A stretch of 64,000 bases of DNA from Akanthomyces muscarius (Eukaryota; Ascomycota; Sordariomycetes; Hypocreales; Cordycipitaceae), in contig NC_079244.1 of the NCBI RefSeq assembly GCF_028009165.1, positions 1,922,001 to 1,986,000 on the forward strand, written 5' to 3'. A model generated the notes under the pieces. That model ran no database searches and was not told where the DNA came from. It saw nothing but the letters and a program-made list of their open reading frames with translations. The first letter of the stretch is position 1. Each line of letters starts with the position of its first letter. This document shows, piece by piece, positions 1 to 10,130 of the stretch. The position numbers and the translations under genes are program-made.

Positions 1-836
1 CGGGTTTCTTAGGGCGACCACCGGCGATTATTACAAAAACCTAGAAACCGAGAGGCATTGATCTGCAAAAAGACCAGAGGCATCTGTTTGCTCGCAACTG
101 GGTAGGCACCCTCGTCGCAGCCCCATCGGTATTCTCCGAAGTCGCAGCGGCGGACGGTGAGAAGTGGGTGTGGACGTGGAAAGCAACAAGAAAGTGAAGC
201 CTAACTTGACAGTAAATGTATGTGACTCTCCATCCATCAGCGACGGCACAGATACTGCAACTATTGACGCTCGCCTGTAAGGCAGAGCAGTGACAAGGAC
301 TCACAGCTTTTAAATTAATTCATGTACTTGGTACCCCATCGAATGAGATGGAATTCAGAAGTGGCTCCCCTTGCCCAGGGCCTTCTCCGATTTGCAGGCG
401 CACTGGCCGCCCCCACAGCCTGGGCGAGTCTGCCAAACAGGCGGCTTCAGGAGAGAGACGTTACCCCGGCCGTGCCCAGGACCGCTGTAGAACGGTCGCA
501 AGCTGCTGGGTTGCAAGTGCTGTAAATTGGTGTAGCGGCCTGTCACGGCGCGCCCATTGTCCCAGGCGTGGAGGTCCAGGCGTGGTGGTCCAGGACAAAG
601 GCACATCTCTCGCTCCAGCGCATGATTTAGCCCCAGCTAGCTTCTGGCAGCCCGCCAAACAGGGCCTCCTCACTGGTCATTGCCAGCCCGCCGCCGTCGC
701 TCGCCGACCGCAGATTTCGTCCCAAATCTCGCCTGTTGCTCTCTGCAACCTCTCTCGCCTCTTGCACCGCACCACCTGCGCAACATCTCCCATAGCAGGG
801 CCGCTCTTCTGCAGCCCACTCGCCCTTCTGCTCGCC
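1..836. other. Upstream spacer and 5' leader of the first gene
   Basis: No supported gene was found here. The short open frames have no recognisable domain or splice logic. The last 150 bases or so, rich in C and T, are probably the promoter and 5' leader of the BTB-like gene that starts at 837. The left end of the window may hold the tail of another transcription unit, but I cannot show it. Confidence 0.5.
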
Positions 837-3474
837 ATGGCTCCCGCCAACGGCTCGTCCAAGCCGCGCAAGGCTACTGCCGCTGCCGCTGCCGCTGGTG
901 CTACTCCTGCTCCTGTGGTGCCAGTTGCGGCGACGACGAACAGCAAGCCTGCGCAGAAGAAGGCGGTGGTGCCCGCTCTTCCTCTGCCCTATGTCAAACG
1001 TCAGCAGGCTGCTGCTGCTGCCTCCGCCGCAGCGAATGCGAACAAGACGGAAACAAAGACTGATGACGCTCGGCCCAACGGGAAACAGAACAAGTCAAAG
1101 GACTCCAAGCCTCGCAAAGAGGAGAGCTCCAAAGCCGCTGCTGCGGAGCCGGCGTTAGAGGCTACAAGCAAAGCCGCCAACGGCTCAGGTAAGGCATTCA
1201 CTGCACAGGCTTTTTTGCTGAATTCACTCTGCTTTAGCTCTTCCATAATCGTCTGCATCGGGTTGAGCTTGCTCTGCTAACACCAGCTCCAGAGACCGCT
1301 GTTACGCCGTCGCAGGCCCAGGCCAAAGCACCACCAGCCCCCAGCAAGCAGCCACAGTCACCCAACACCGATTTATCCGTCAGCCGACACTCGGCGGAGG
1401 CCGCGTCGTCTGCGACCGAAGTCAAGCAAGAGGTCATCAACGCAAACGGTAACTTAAACGCGTCTGTAGGCTCCACTGAGCGACGAAGCAACAAACACAG
1501 TACGTGGCGTAGCCGTACCGCCTCGCCAACAGGCCTTTTGATGCTAACTCTGATGTGCTAGCAGCGAACGCGATGACCAACAAAGGCCCTAAGTCTCGAC
1601 CCCCTCCCGCCGTCTCGCCTACCAGATACCACATGCCTCCGCCTTTCCAGCCTGGCAATAGGATGCCGGGCATGCACGCCAACGACGATGGGTCTAGGGG
1701 TTCTCGACCGCTTGGCCCCAACGGCCACGCCCATGTGCACCACCAGGCCCATCCGAGCAACAGCAGCCTGCATTTTGGTGGCTTCCAGGAATCTCAGAGC
1801 TCTAGCCCGGCTCCTCCTCACTCTGGTGGTATCGCTCCGCCTCCGGGCATGCCATTTCCTGGTGGGCGCCAGCCATTCATGGGGCCAGGCGGTAACGGCT
1901 TCCCGCCCATGATGCCGTACGGCCCAGACATGATGCCTGCTACGACGTTTGACAACTACGGAAGACCCCCGATGGCTTATGCCCCTCCTGATTCCTACCC
2001 GCCTTATCGCAACAACTATAACCCATCCGCTCCACACAGCTTCCACGACTCTCATTCTTCCATGGAAGAATTCAACCAGCAGCAGTACGCCGGTCGAGTG
2101 CCTATGCGCAATGGAGGCCCTGTTGCAGAAGAACAACAGATGCAAGGAAACGCTGGTCGAATGTTTCCCCCACCCGATTTTCATCGCATGATGCCCAATC
2201 CCAGCATGCCGCCTCACCTGATGCCCCCAAGCGATGATGCCGACCAGCTGGCTGGATACACACAGCAGCAGTTCGGAAATCCAGAGCTATCTGATTGCTC
2301 TCTTGAGCTGCGCTACCTAGACGACCGGGCGCCCCCAGTCCGCATTGCTGCCCATAGATTCGTCCTCAACCGATCGCCCGAACTAGCATCGCTTTTGCGT
2401 CAGCAGATACAATCGCCAAGCCCACCCGATCGCTCTCAGCAGACCGTGTTGATTGAGACCAATAGCAAGTGGATTCGTTCTGATGCGTTCTACATGGCAG
2501 CTCAACGCCTCTATGGCATGTCGCTCTTACAGTATCCCGGCAATCGCAACCTTCATATCGAGTCTGGTGATTTGACAGAAGCTGGCTCCAATGTCGATCA
2601 GCTCGATTTCGCACTCTCCTATGCAGCCGCTGGCCAACTGCTTGGCTGGGGGCCTGTTACCAAGCGTGGGTGCGAAGTGGCTACACAGCTTATTGACTGG
2701 CAGACAATCGAGCGAGTCTTGGAGTTTGCATTGGAAGGCCACTGCGACTTGGGCACTCACGATGCATACAGATACGGAGAAGGCTCTAAGGTTATTCTCG
2801 ATGCTGTTGTCACTTTTATCGTGCACAACTTCCCATCTACTTTTGAGCTGGATGCCGAAGTGGTTGCTCCCGTCCAGTATGCGAGACTACCCATGCATCC
2901 CCCGCCTCCAGCACCAAGTCGACCCGCAGCCCAACAAAGCACGATCCTGGCAGACGAGAAGCCAGTGGTGCAGCTTGGCAAAGGACGACGCTCGCAGAAG
3001 CTCACCAATATCCAGTTCGGTGATTTGGCCCTTACTGAGAGCAACCCTGCTTCCGAGACCGAAACACCAAAAGCGTCCCGCCCAGCGCAGCCCGTCTCTC
3101 ATGCGGTCTTGTCCCGAATCTTGCTCAACATTCCGTTTACGCAGCTCAAGATGATATTGGAATCCTCTGGATCTGGCAACGTTAATGGCTGGGCCAACGC
3201 CGAGTCACGATACCGCATTGTCAAGGCTGCAGTGGATGAGCGCGAGGCGCGTCGCGTCAAGGCAGTTGATGCTGTCGCCGATGACCGTGTTCCAGATGCT
3301 GAGGAGTTGCGCGCCAGCCTGAGAGCCCCCGAGCCTCGCAACATGCCGCGATGGGGCGCACTGGGCTGGCACGAGGAGATGCTTCCCTATGGAAACCCCG
3401 ATGGCCCTTCTTTAGGACGCAAGTGGGCTCCTCTGTCAGCGCCGCACAGCGGCCCCGTTGCGGATTATCCTTGA
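837..3474 (+). CDS. Proline-rich BTB/POZ-like protein
   Basis: Exons are 837-1188, 1287-1499 and 1562-3474, giving 825 residues. The phases agree at both junctions; intron 2 has a GTACGT donor, GCTAAC branch point and TAG acceptor, while intron 1 (GTAAGG) could use either of two AGs 6 nt apart. The start has a good context (GCCATGGC). The first 185 residues are Ala/Pro/Lys-rich and low in complexity. A Pro/Gly/Met-rich stretch follows, and then from about residue 420 a segment resembles a BTB fold (DCSLELRYLDD, then AAHRFVLNRSPELASLLR). BTB domains mediate protein-protein contacts, often as Cullin-3 adaptors or transcription cofactors. The C-terminal third is helical and without known motifs. 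It is probably a conserved ascomycete protein of unknown role. The BTB call rests on the AHRFVL-type core only. Confidence 0.75.
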
Positions 3475-4476
3475 TATATGAGCGAAAGGGATCAATTAGT
3501 ATGGACCTAACGACATAATGATCCGCATATGCTGCAAAAGACAACACATTATATGAGCATTGCATTTGCGCCTGGCTCCCTTGGAAAAGAGGAAAGGGAC
3601 AAAAGTTTAGCATGATTTCAGCAACGATTGGGTTTATTTGATTATTGCATTTGCGACTGGCTTCGCCAGATCTAAGGACAATCCCTAAACAGGAAAAAAA
3701 ACACGCATCGGGCTATCTAGCTACCCACACTGATCAGCGTCTCAGTGTAACCAACGCCTTTGCTTATGGCGGGGTACGATTCATACGACAGGCATTGGCA
3801 GCCGGGTTGCTGATGAGGCTAGGCTGAATAAGTCTCGTTGGTGGGTATTGCAGGATTGGGGCGTCAGCTTGATGTACAGACCCGTGAGACCCCAAAGGAA
3901 CAGGGTGTTGCGAACATGGCGCCTGGGGATGGTATTTAGGCGAGGGGTAGGGTGGTCTTTGGGGATTCGATACCACGATGAGACCTGGTATGTTCGGTTG
4001 AGGATCAGGTCTTTTTCTTCTCTTGCGATCTGTGTTATTTGTCTTTTATGCGAGAAACGGGATGATTGGGCAAGGATGTCTACGGCGGAGAGGAACTGGC
4101 CTGTATGTATTTACGCCGATATATCTTTGGATTGGTGATAGGTCAAACGTCACACCGACCTATGATAATTGTATGAATTGATTTGCGCATGACACAACTT
4201 TTTTGTTTCATTTTTGTGCATGGCGACATGTGCTCACCCGATGGTTGTGATGTAAATACTCTAAGTAAGCTGCCGTGTATTGATTTGGTGGCTCGAAGTA
4301 GCGCCGTCAGCTCGCTCGCCTCGTTTGCAAACCTTCGTGTGACATGTAACAGGCTGACTAGCTCATCCTAAACGCGGCACTGCCTAGGCCGTGAATTTTC
4401 GTTTCGCTTCGAAACCTGCAACCTCAAGCAATTATATTTCTCCGGCGGTCTTTGCTTTGATTCTGCGCCCTCGGAT
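3475..4476. other. Intergenic region, no gene seen
   Basis: This 1.0-kb spacer lies between two plus-strand genes. It should contain the 3' UTR of the BTB-like gene and the promoter of the F-box/ankyrin gene. Short open frames show no domain, signal peptide or splice structure. No repeat or RNA gene was recognised. Confidence 0.5.
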
Positions 4477-6816
4477 ATGCACACAACGAAGATGACGGCG
4501 ACACGGAGACTGGATGAGCTGGCTGCGGAGCTCATCATCGAGATTGCCAGGAACCTATGGCTAGGCGACATGAGCCAGCTGGCCCAAGCCAACCGTCGAC
4601 TATATCAGATTATCGATCCGCTCCTGTACCAGCTGGATGCGCAGCCATATTACCAGTACGCGCTGTTCTGGGCCGCGCGGCATGACCTGCCCACAGTGGC
4701 CGAGCGTGCGCTTCGTGCCGGCACGCTTGCCCTGTCGCGCTACGGAGAACCATCCTGCCTACGTCCCTTTGGCCAAGTCTTGTTGAACGTGGGGTTGATA
4801 GAAGCACTTACGCCTCCTGACCTTGATACGCCGATTCGGACACCGCTCGATATTGCTGCAGGTGAAGGACACACCAAGGTTGTGGGCGTGCTGCTACGCC
4901 ACCTGCAGTCGATGGAGTATGCGAATATCAAAACGGCGGCTATTCGACGAACGGCCTTGCACGGCCAAGTCGAGACGATGGACATGATCCTGCGGCACGC
5001 GGGGTATGCACCCGAGTGTGCGGCGCAGGTGGTAGAGATGGCATTTTGCGAGGCGGCTAAGGCAGGACAGCGGGCGGTGCTCGAGAGGCTGCTTGAAACA
5101 AAGGATGGTCCTGCGGCTGTTGACACGTCTGCACAGTACTACCGTACGGCCATGATGGAGGCTGCCGGAGCGGGTCACGACGAAGCCTGGGATCTTTTAT
5201 CGTCCATTCATCCAATTGTCGAACTTGACGCCAACCCTGTCACACAGCATGAACAATTATTACACCCCCTAAGGATGCAAGTCACTGGCAAAGGCTGCAG
5301 AGGTATTTTGGAACTCGTCGAGAAGTTCATCAGTCTGGGCCTCGACCTGACGCGTGAGACGGCGATTTCATCACTGTTATACGAGGCTTGCCTGAGAGAC
5401 AATGCTCCGCTCTCGGAAATGTTACTCACTTATTCAGCCAATGAGCAACGAGATCGGGAAGTGCTTTTTCGCAGATTTCACATGTTTCCTCAGGTCAGCA
5501 AGATGCTGCTAGCTCGTGGTATTCCGCGCAGCATCTATGAAGAGGTTTTTCAGGACGCCGTGTCAGGAGAACGCATCAACGAAGCTTGGATGGCCGTTTC
5601 CGCCATGCACAGCGCTACACAGTGTATTGTTGGTAATGCGGGAGATATGCTACATGTTGCCTGCCATGGAGCTTCTCTCGAACTTGTCCAACTTCTGCTG
5701 TCGGTTGGTTCATCTCAAGAGAGACGGGACAGGGCGGAGTGGCAGAGACATAACCGCAGGCCGCTACAAGTATTAATGGACAATGGGAGAGAAGATGAAC
5801 GCTTCAAAATTGCAGCATTACTACTCGAAGCCGGAGCCGATCCCAATCAGCGCGGCGATATCGAGCCGAAAGGCGACTCGCCGCTTAGCAGCGCTTGCGC
5901 AAAAGGATTGCCAAAGGTCGCTCAGCTTCTGCTAGAGCATGGCGCGGACCCTACATATTTGGGGAAAGGCCGCAAGTCCGTTCTCCACACTACGTGTCTC
6001 GAGTGTCTAGATGTCGCTCTGATACAGGATTTGCTGAACCGAGGTGCAGACCCGATGGCTAGAACATTCGGCGGTGCCACGCCGCTTCATGAACTGTGTC
6101 TGGCAAGCAGAGCGAGAGTGAGCGGTAACCCAACTGTCCGATATCAGATTGTCAAATTGCTCATTGCTCACGGCGCGGACCCGAATGCGGAAAATGCTAC
6201 TGGCGCCACGCCTCTTCACCATGCTAGCTTCAAGACTGCAGTAGACCCCGAGGATGCCAAGGTCGTTTTGGCACTGCTGGAGCACGGCGCTGATATTGAG
6301 AAGCGGAGTAAGCGTGGGTACGGTCCCCCGCTGTCCCTTGCGTTTTCCAGTGCGAACCCCTACGTTGTTTCTCTTCTGCTAGCTCAAGGGGCGCATCTAT
6401 CCCAGCATTCGCTCAGTGGATATTGCGGCCAGTTTTATGAACTGATACGCGACGAGAGTTCCGACGCATGGTTGCACGAGATGATCAAGACCCTGCTTGC
6501 CCACGGAGCCGACAAGGGCATATTGCATGGAGGAATATTGCTGCCGCTCAGCCAACAATCGCGCACGATTAACTCGCTGCGACTGCTGCTGATGCGTGGA
6601 GTGACGCCCGAGAAGGGCGTGATAATCGTTCTGAGGAAGAGGGATGATAGGCTGCGCACGGAAGCGCTGGCAAGGGCGCTAGGGATGGTCTCGGTAGAGC
6701 CAGGCGGCAGTTTCAACTTTGACACGGAAAGAAGTGTCGCGCTGTCGTGGCCAGATGAGAAGAAGGAGAAACCACATTGGATGGAGGAGGAAGAGGAGGA
6801 TGTGATGTACTATTGA
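4477..6816 (+). CDS. F-box-like / ankyrin-repeat protein
   Basis: A single-exon frame of 779 residues; an in-frame ATG five codons in (MTATRR) is an alternative start. The N-terminus (LDELAAELIIEIARNLWLGD, then LAQANRRLYQIIDPLLY) matches the fungal F-box-like motif that begins many ankyrin proteins. From about residue 110 there are many ankyrin repeats, for example TPLDIAAGEGHTKVV, DSPLSSACAKGLPKVAQLLL and ATPLHELC, running to about residue 720. A charged tail ends in a Glu run. F-box proteins recruit substrates to SCF ubiquitin ligases and the ankyrin array would be the recognition surface, so a substrate-receptor role is inferred. Such genes are abundant and quickly changing in filamentous ascomycetes. 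The substrate is unknown. Confidence 0.88.
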   Translation: MHTTKMTATRRLDELAAELIIEIARNLWLGDMSQLAQANRRLYQIIDPLLYQLDAQPYYQYALFWAARHDLPTVAERALRAGTLALSRYGEPSCLRPFGQVLLNVGLIEALTPPDLDTPIRTPLDIAAGEGHTKVVGVLLRHLQSMEYANIKTAAIRRTALHGQVETMDMILRHAGYAPECAAQVVEMAFCEAAKAGQRAVLERLLETKDGPAAVDTSAQYYRTAMMEAAGAGHDEAWDLLSSIHPIVELDANPVTQHEQLLHPLRMQVTGKGCRGILELVEKFISLGLDLTRETAISSLLYEACLRDNAPLSEMLLTYSANEQRDREVLFRRFHMFPQVSKMLLARGIPRSIYEEVFQDAVSGERINEAWMAVSAMHSATQCIVGNAGDMLHVACHGASLELVQLLLSVGSSQERRDRAEWQRHNRRPLQVLMDNGREDERFKIAALLLEAGADPNQRGDIEPKGDSPLSSACAKGLPKVAQLLLEHGADPTYLGKGRKSVLHTTCLECLDVALIQDLLNRGADPMARTFGGATPLHELCLASRARVSGNPTVRYQIVKLLIAHGADPNAENATGATPLHHASFKTAVDPEDAKVVLALLEHGADIEKRSKRGYGPPLSLAFSSANPYVVSLLLAQGAHLSQHSLSGYCGQFYELIRDESSDAWLHEMIKTLLAHGADKGILHGGILLPLSQQSRTINSLRLLLMRGVTPEKGVIIVLRKRDDRLRTEALARALGMVSVEPGGSFNFDTERSVALSWPDEKKEKPHWMEEEEEDVMYY

Positions 6817-7768
6817 GAAAGAGCCAATGTGCGCTGGGACGTGTGGCGGAAGTTGGACAATGGAAAAGAAACATGCTGGTAAGCGCATTCGCATTTACTG
6901 GCGAGAGAGAATTCGGTATCCAGATTTCCATTTCCATTGTAATAGCAGACCATGATGAGCATGGTGAACATGATGGACATGACGAAGATAGTATACATGA
7001 CAAGTGTAATAAACACGGCAAAAGTAGCAAAATAAAGAAACGAATTAAAGATAAAGATGGACACTTTTCACAAAGACAGCAAAAACAACACATATGACAG
7101 ATACAATGATTACAACGGCATGACGGCAAATCTGATGAGCATGAACAGCAGGGCTGTCGCACGCGGGACAAAAGATACATGTCTACGTCACAATGCAGCT
7201 AGGAACGAACAGGTACTTGTTGTCCAACCCCAGACAGCCCACCCCACAGTCTGACAATAGCGTGGTTCTAGTGCCATGCTGCCGCACCGAAGCCGAGGCT
7301 TGCATGCATTTGGCTGCCTGTGATTTAAACATTCCAATCCCGCCTGGGGTCAGCCGTGTTTTCCCCTTCTATTTGCCTGTTGTCGTGAAATCTGACCTGC
7401 CCGGGAGATTACTCTGCTGCAGAGTTGGCGTCTGTCAGCTTCCATTTTTATTTTACCTTGCACGCCGGGCGTAGAGCAGATTCTACTCTAAAAACTAATT
7501 CATATAACCGATCCGAGATAGCTCGTTTAGTACCAAGGTGATCGCTAGCTCGTGGGCTGCAGGAGCACTCACGCCGCTTCCCGCTCCCCCCCCCCCGTTT
7601 CCGTGCCTCGGGATAAGCACCAGCTCTCCCATCAGCATCAACAACGCTCGACGCACACGCCATACACCACCCAAGCCCCCCCAAAAGGGTCATCGATCGC
7701 TTTTTCCTCACGCCTTCCTCCCGCCGCAGATGACTGAGCAAGCCTAGAGGCAGAAAGAAGCAGTAATA
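6817..7768. other. Intergenic region, no gene seen
   Basis: A 0.95-kb spacer between two plus-strand genes. The first 300 bases are A-rich with many short direct motifs (GATGAGCATGG, GATGGACATGAC) and probably form the 3' UTR of the ankyrin gene. The last 200 bases contain a run of C around 7588 and pyrimidine-rich sequence typical of a fungal promoter. No gene is supported. Confidence 0.5.
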
Positions 7769-9546
7769 ATGTCTTCGCCCGATGGAGCGAGCGCGGGCCG
7801 CCCGCGACGGGCCTCGTCCGCCGCAACCACCGTCGACCCCGTCATGCGCAACGCCCTGCGGTATACCGTCTCGCCGCGCGAGTACGCCGCGCTGCACAAG
7901 TACATCATTGCGCGCTCCAAGACGCTGCGCCGCAACGCGCCCACGCCCGCCGCCGTCGAAAAGGCGCTGGCCCCGACGCCGGCGAGCGCCGCGAGCGACT
8001 ACAATGCCAAGGCTGTGCGGCATGCCCTGCGCGTCTTTGTGACGTCCTGGGTCGGCATGAAAGGATACGAATTTGTCTCCAAGAAGCTCTCCAAAGATAG
8101 GTAAGTGCACTGTGCCTTTTCGGCAACGCGGGAATGAAAAGGGCTGACCATGGGGGATTTGGAAAAACAAATAGCACGCCCGCCAAGAAGACACCATTTT
8201 ACAAGTCGCCCGCTCTCCGACTCTCCCTCTCGCTGTCGAGCATCCTCTTCCTCTACCGTCTGCTCTTCCGCTTCCTCACGCGTCTCCGTGTCCATCTCAT
8301 GGAGCCTTCGGTCGAGCCGTTTCGCCGCCGCAACCCGCGCACCGCCGCGGCCCTCACGTCGCCCTACGCGCCGGCCGTCGGTGCCTCCTTTGCCGGCCTG
8401 GCCCTTGGCATCTACCCCTCGCCGCCGGTGCGCGCTGGTGTCGCCCTCTGGCTGCTCTTCAAGGCGCTCGAGTACAGCTGGGATCTTGCAGAGGGTGAAG
8501 GCATGATATGGGGCATGAAGCAGGGCAGGAAGCGTGAGCGGCCATGGTGGTTTGGCAGCTGGCTGCTCCAGCCCTTGGCCTTTGGCCAGCTGCTCCATGC
8601 GGCTGTCTTTGACAAGGATTGCTTCCCTGATAGCTACGGAAAGTTTATCTGGGGCAATTCGCCGGTGTACCTGCACGGCCGCCCAGAGGGCTACCCGACG
8701 AACCTCAAGTGGCCAAGCAGGGACGAGGTCGTCACGAGTCTGTCTGAAATGGCACGCCTAAACTGGCCGTAAGTTGCCTTTTCTATATCTTAATTGTATG
8801 GGCGGTTGCTAATATCATATGACAGTGCTTACATCTCGCCAACCATGTTCCCTAACAAGAAGAACATTCTTCCACCCACAGTCACGGCCGTGTCGCCTCT
8901 TACCTCCCAGGCACATCCACTCATCACATCACTGTCCTGCGCAGCCCTTCATCCCAGCGACCCGTCATGCACCCGCACATATCTGACCTTTTGGCTCAAG
9001 TCGTTCCCGCCTATGGCACGTTTCTTTGTCCTCTTCTACTCCGCAATGACCATCATCCCTGGCTTCCGCCGCTTCTACCACAGCCCCATCACCGGCCTGC
9101 AGCACATCCTTTCGCGCTCGACACGCATGACCGCCTTTGCCACCGGCTCGCTCTCGACTGCATGGGCCTCCATCTGCTTCTTCCAGACCTACCTACCTCG
9201 TCACCTGCTGGCGACTCAGCGCTTCTTCCTCGGTGGCTTCTTCGCCGGCTTGTGGGCGTGGATCGAGCGCAAGCACGGCCGCATGGCATTCCTCTACAGC
9301 GCTCGTGCAAGTGTCAACTCCCTCTGGAAGGTGGGCGTTAAGAGACGTTGGTGGCGCGCCATGAAGGGCGGCGACCTCTGGGTCTTTGTCCTTGCCCTCA
9401 TGATTACTGGTGTCGTCTACGAGCGTGATGCCAAGGCTATCCAGCAGAACTCATTCCGCAAGGGTGTCAGCTGGGTCCGTGGTGAAGGCTGGAGAGACTG
9501 GGCTATTGAAGAAGACGAGGAGGAGACCAAGGAGAAGGACGAGTAG
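7769..9546 (+). CDS. TMEM135-like multi-pass membrane protein
   Basis: Exons are 7769-8100, 8175-8768 and 8826-9546, giving 548 residues. Donors are GTAAGT, acceptors TAG and CAG, and phases match. Several hydrophobic segments are visible, for example a Leu/Ser-rich one near residue 120, LLQPLAFGQLLHAAVF, a stretch beginning MARFFVLFYSAMTIIPGF, and DLWVFVLALMITGVVY near the C-terminus. The pattern in the last third (GFFAGLWAWIERKHGRMAFL followed by SARASVNSLWK) fits the TMEM135 family, whose animal members act on mitochondria and peroxisomes in lipid handling. The tail is acidic (EEDEEETKEKDE). The organelle and function are inferred from the family and not shown by the sequence. A generic integral membrane protein is the alternative. 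Confidence 0.8.
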
Positions 9547-10130
9547 AGATTGTGCTCTGGACGTCGAATGGGGGCATGATGTGGCCAACATGTTTATCCC
9601 ATGTATATGTGGAAAGTTGTGCAGCAAATTAGGAGTTTTGGGGGCGAGCTGTATTATGACCATCATGTTAGCCTGTGGGCTGTCCGTTTCTTTCTGTTTT
9701 CTGTCTCGGCATCACTTTTGAACTCTGCTTAAGGACTGCTACCCTTCGGGTACACCCGCTCGATGAGCCGATAAAAACCCTTCATGAAATCAACTGTCTA
9801 TATTTTCATCCACAATTGCTTTTACCGGGGCCTGATAACCATTTTAGAAGTTTTAGGCTCATTATATAACTGGGCAGGCAATACTATTCATATTTATGTC
9901 CACAATGGTGTTTGCAGAACATGATTGATAAACAACTTGGATATTTTCAGCTTATTATATAACTGGGTAGGCAATATCGAAAGATATATACTGCCTCGAG
10001 ACATCGGAAAGCACGCTTTATTGTCATCCGCTTCTTTGCGCAAACAGTCAAGACCAAAGAAATGCCATCGAACTCATCACCTGAACATTACGCCAAAGCG
10101 AGACATAAGAAGTACTGAAGGCAACACTAC
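9547..10130. other. Convergent 3' intergenic region with imperfect direct repeat
   Basis: This 0.58-kb AT-rich stretch separates the 3' ends of the TMEM135-like gene (plus) and the OPT gene (minus). Both terminators should lie here. It holds an imperfect 27-bp direct repeat, listed separately. No gene is seen. Confidence 0.5.
9857..9976. repeat. Imperfect 27-bp direct repeat, 93-bp period
   Basis: Copies at 9857-9883 and 9950-9976 share a core ATTATATAACTGGG followed by AGGCAATA, with two mismatches. Related TATTTTCA words lie just upstream of each copy, which suggests that a unit of about 93 bp was duplicated and then diverged. Confidence 0.6.
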
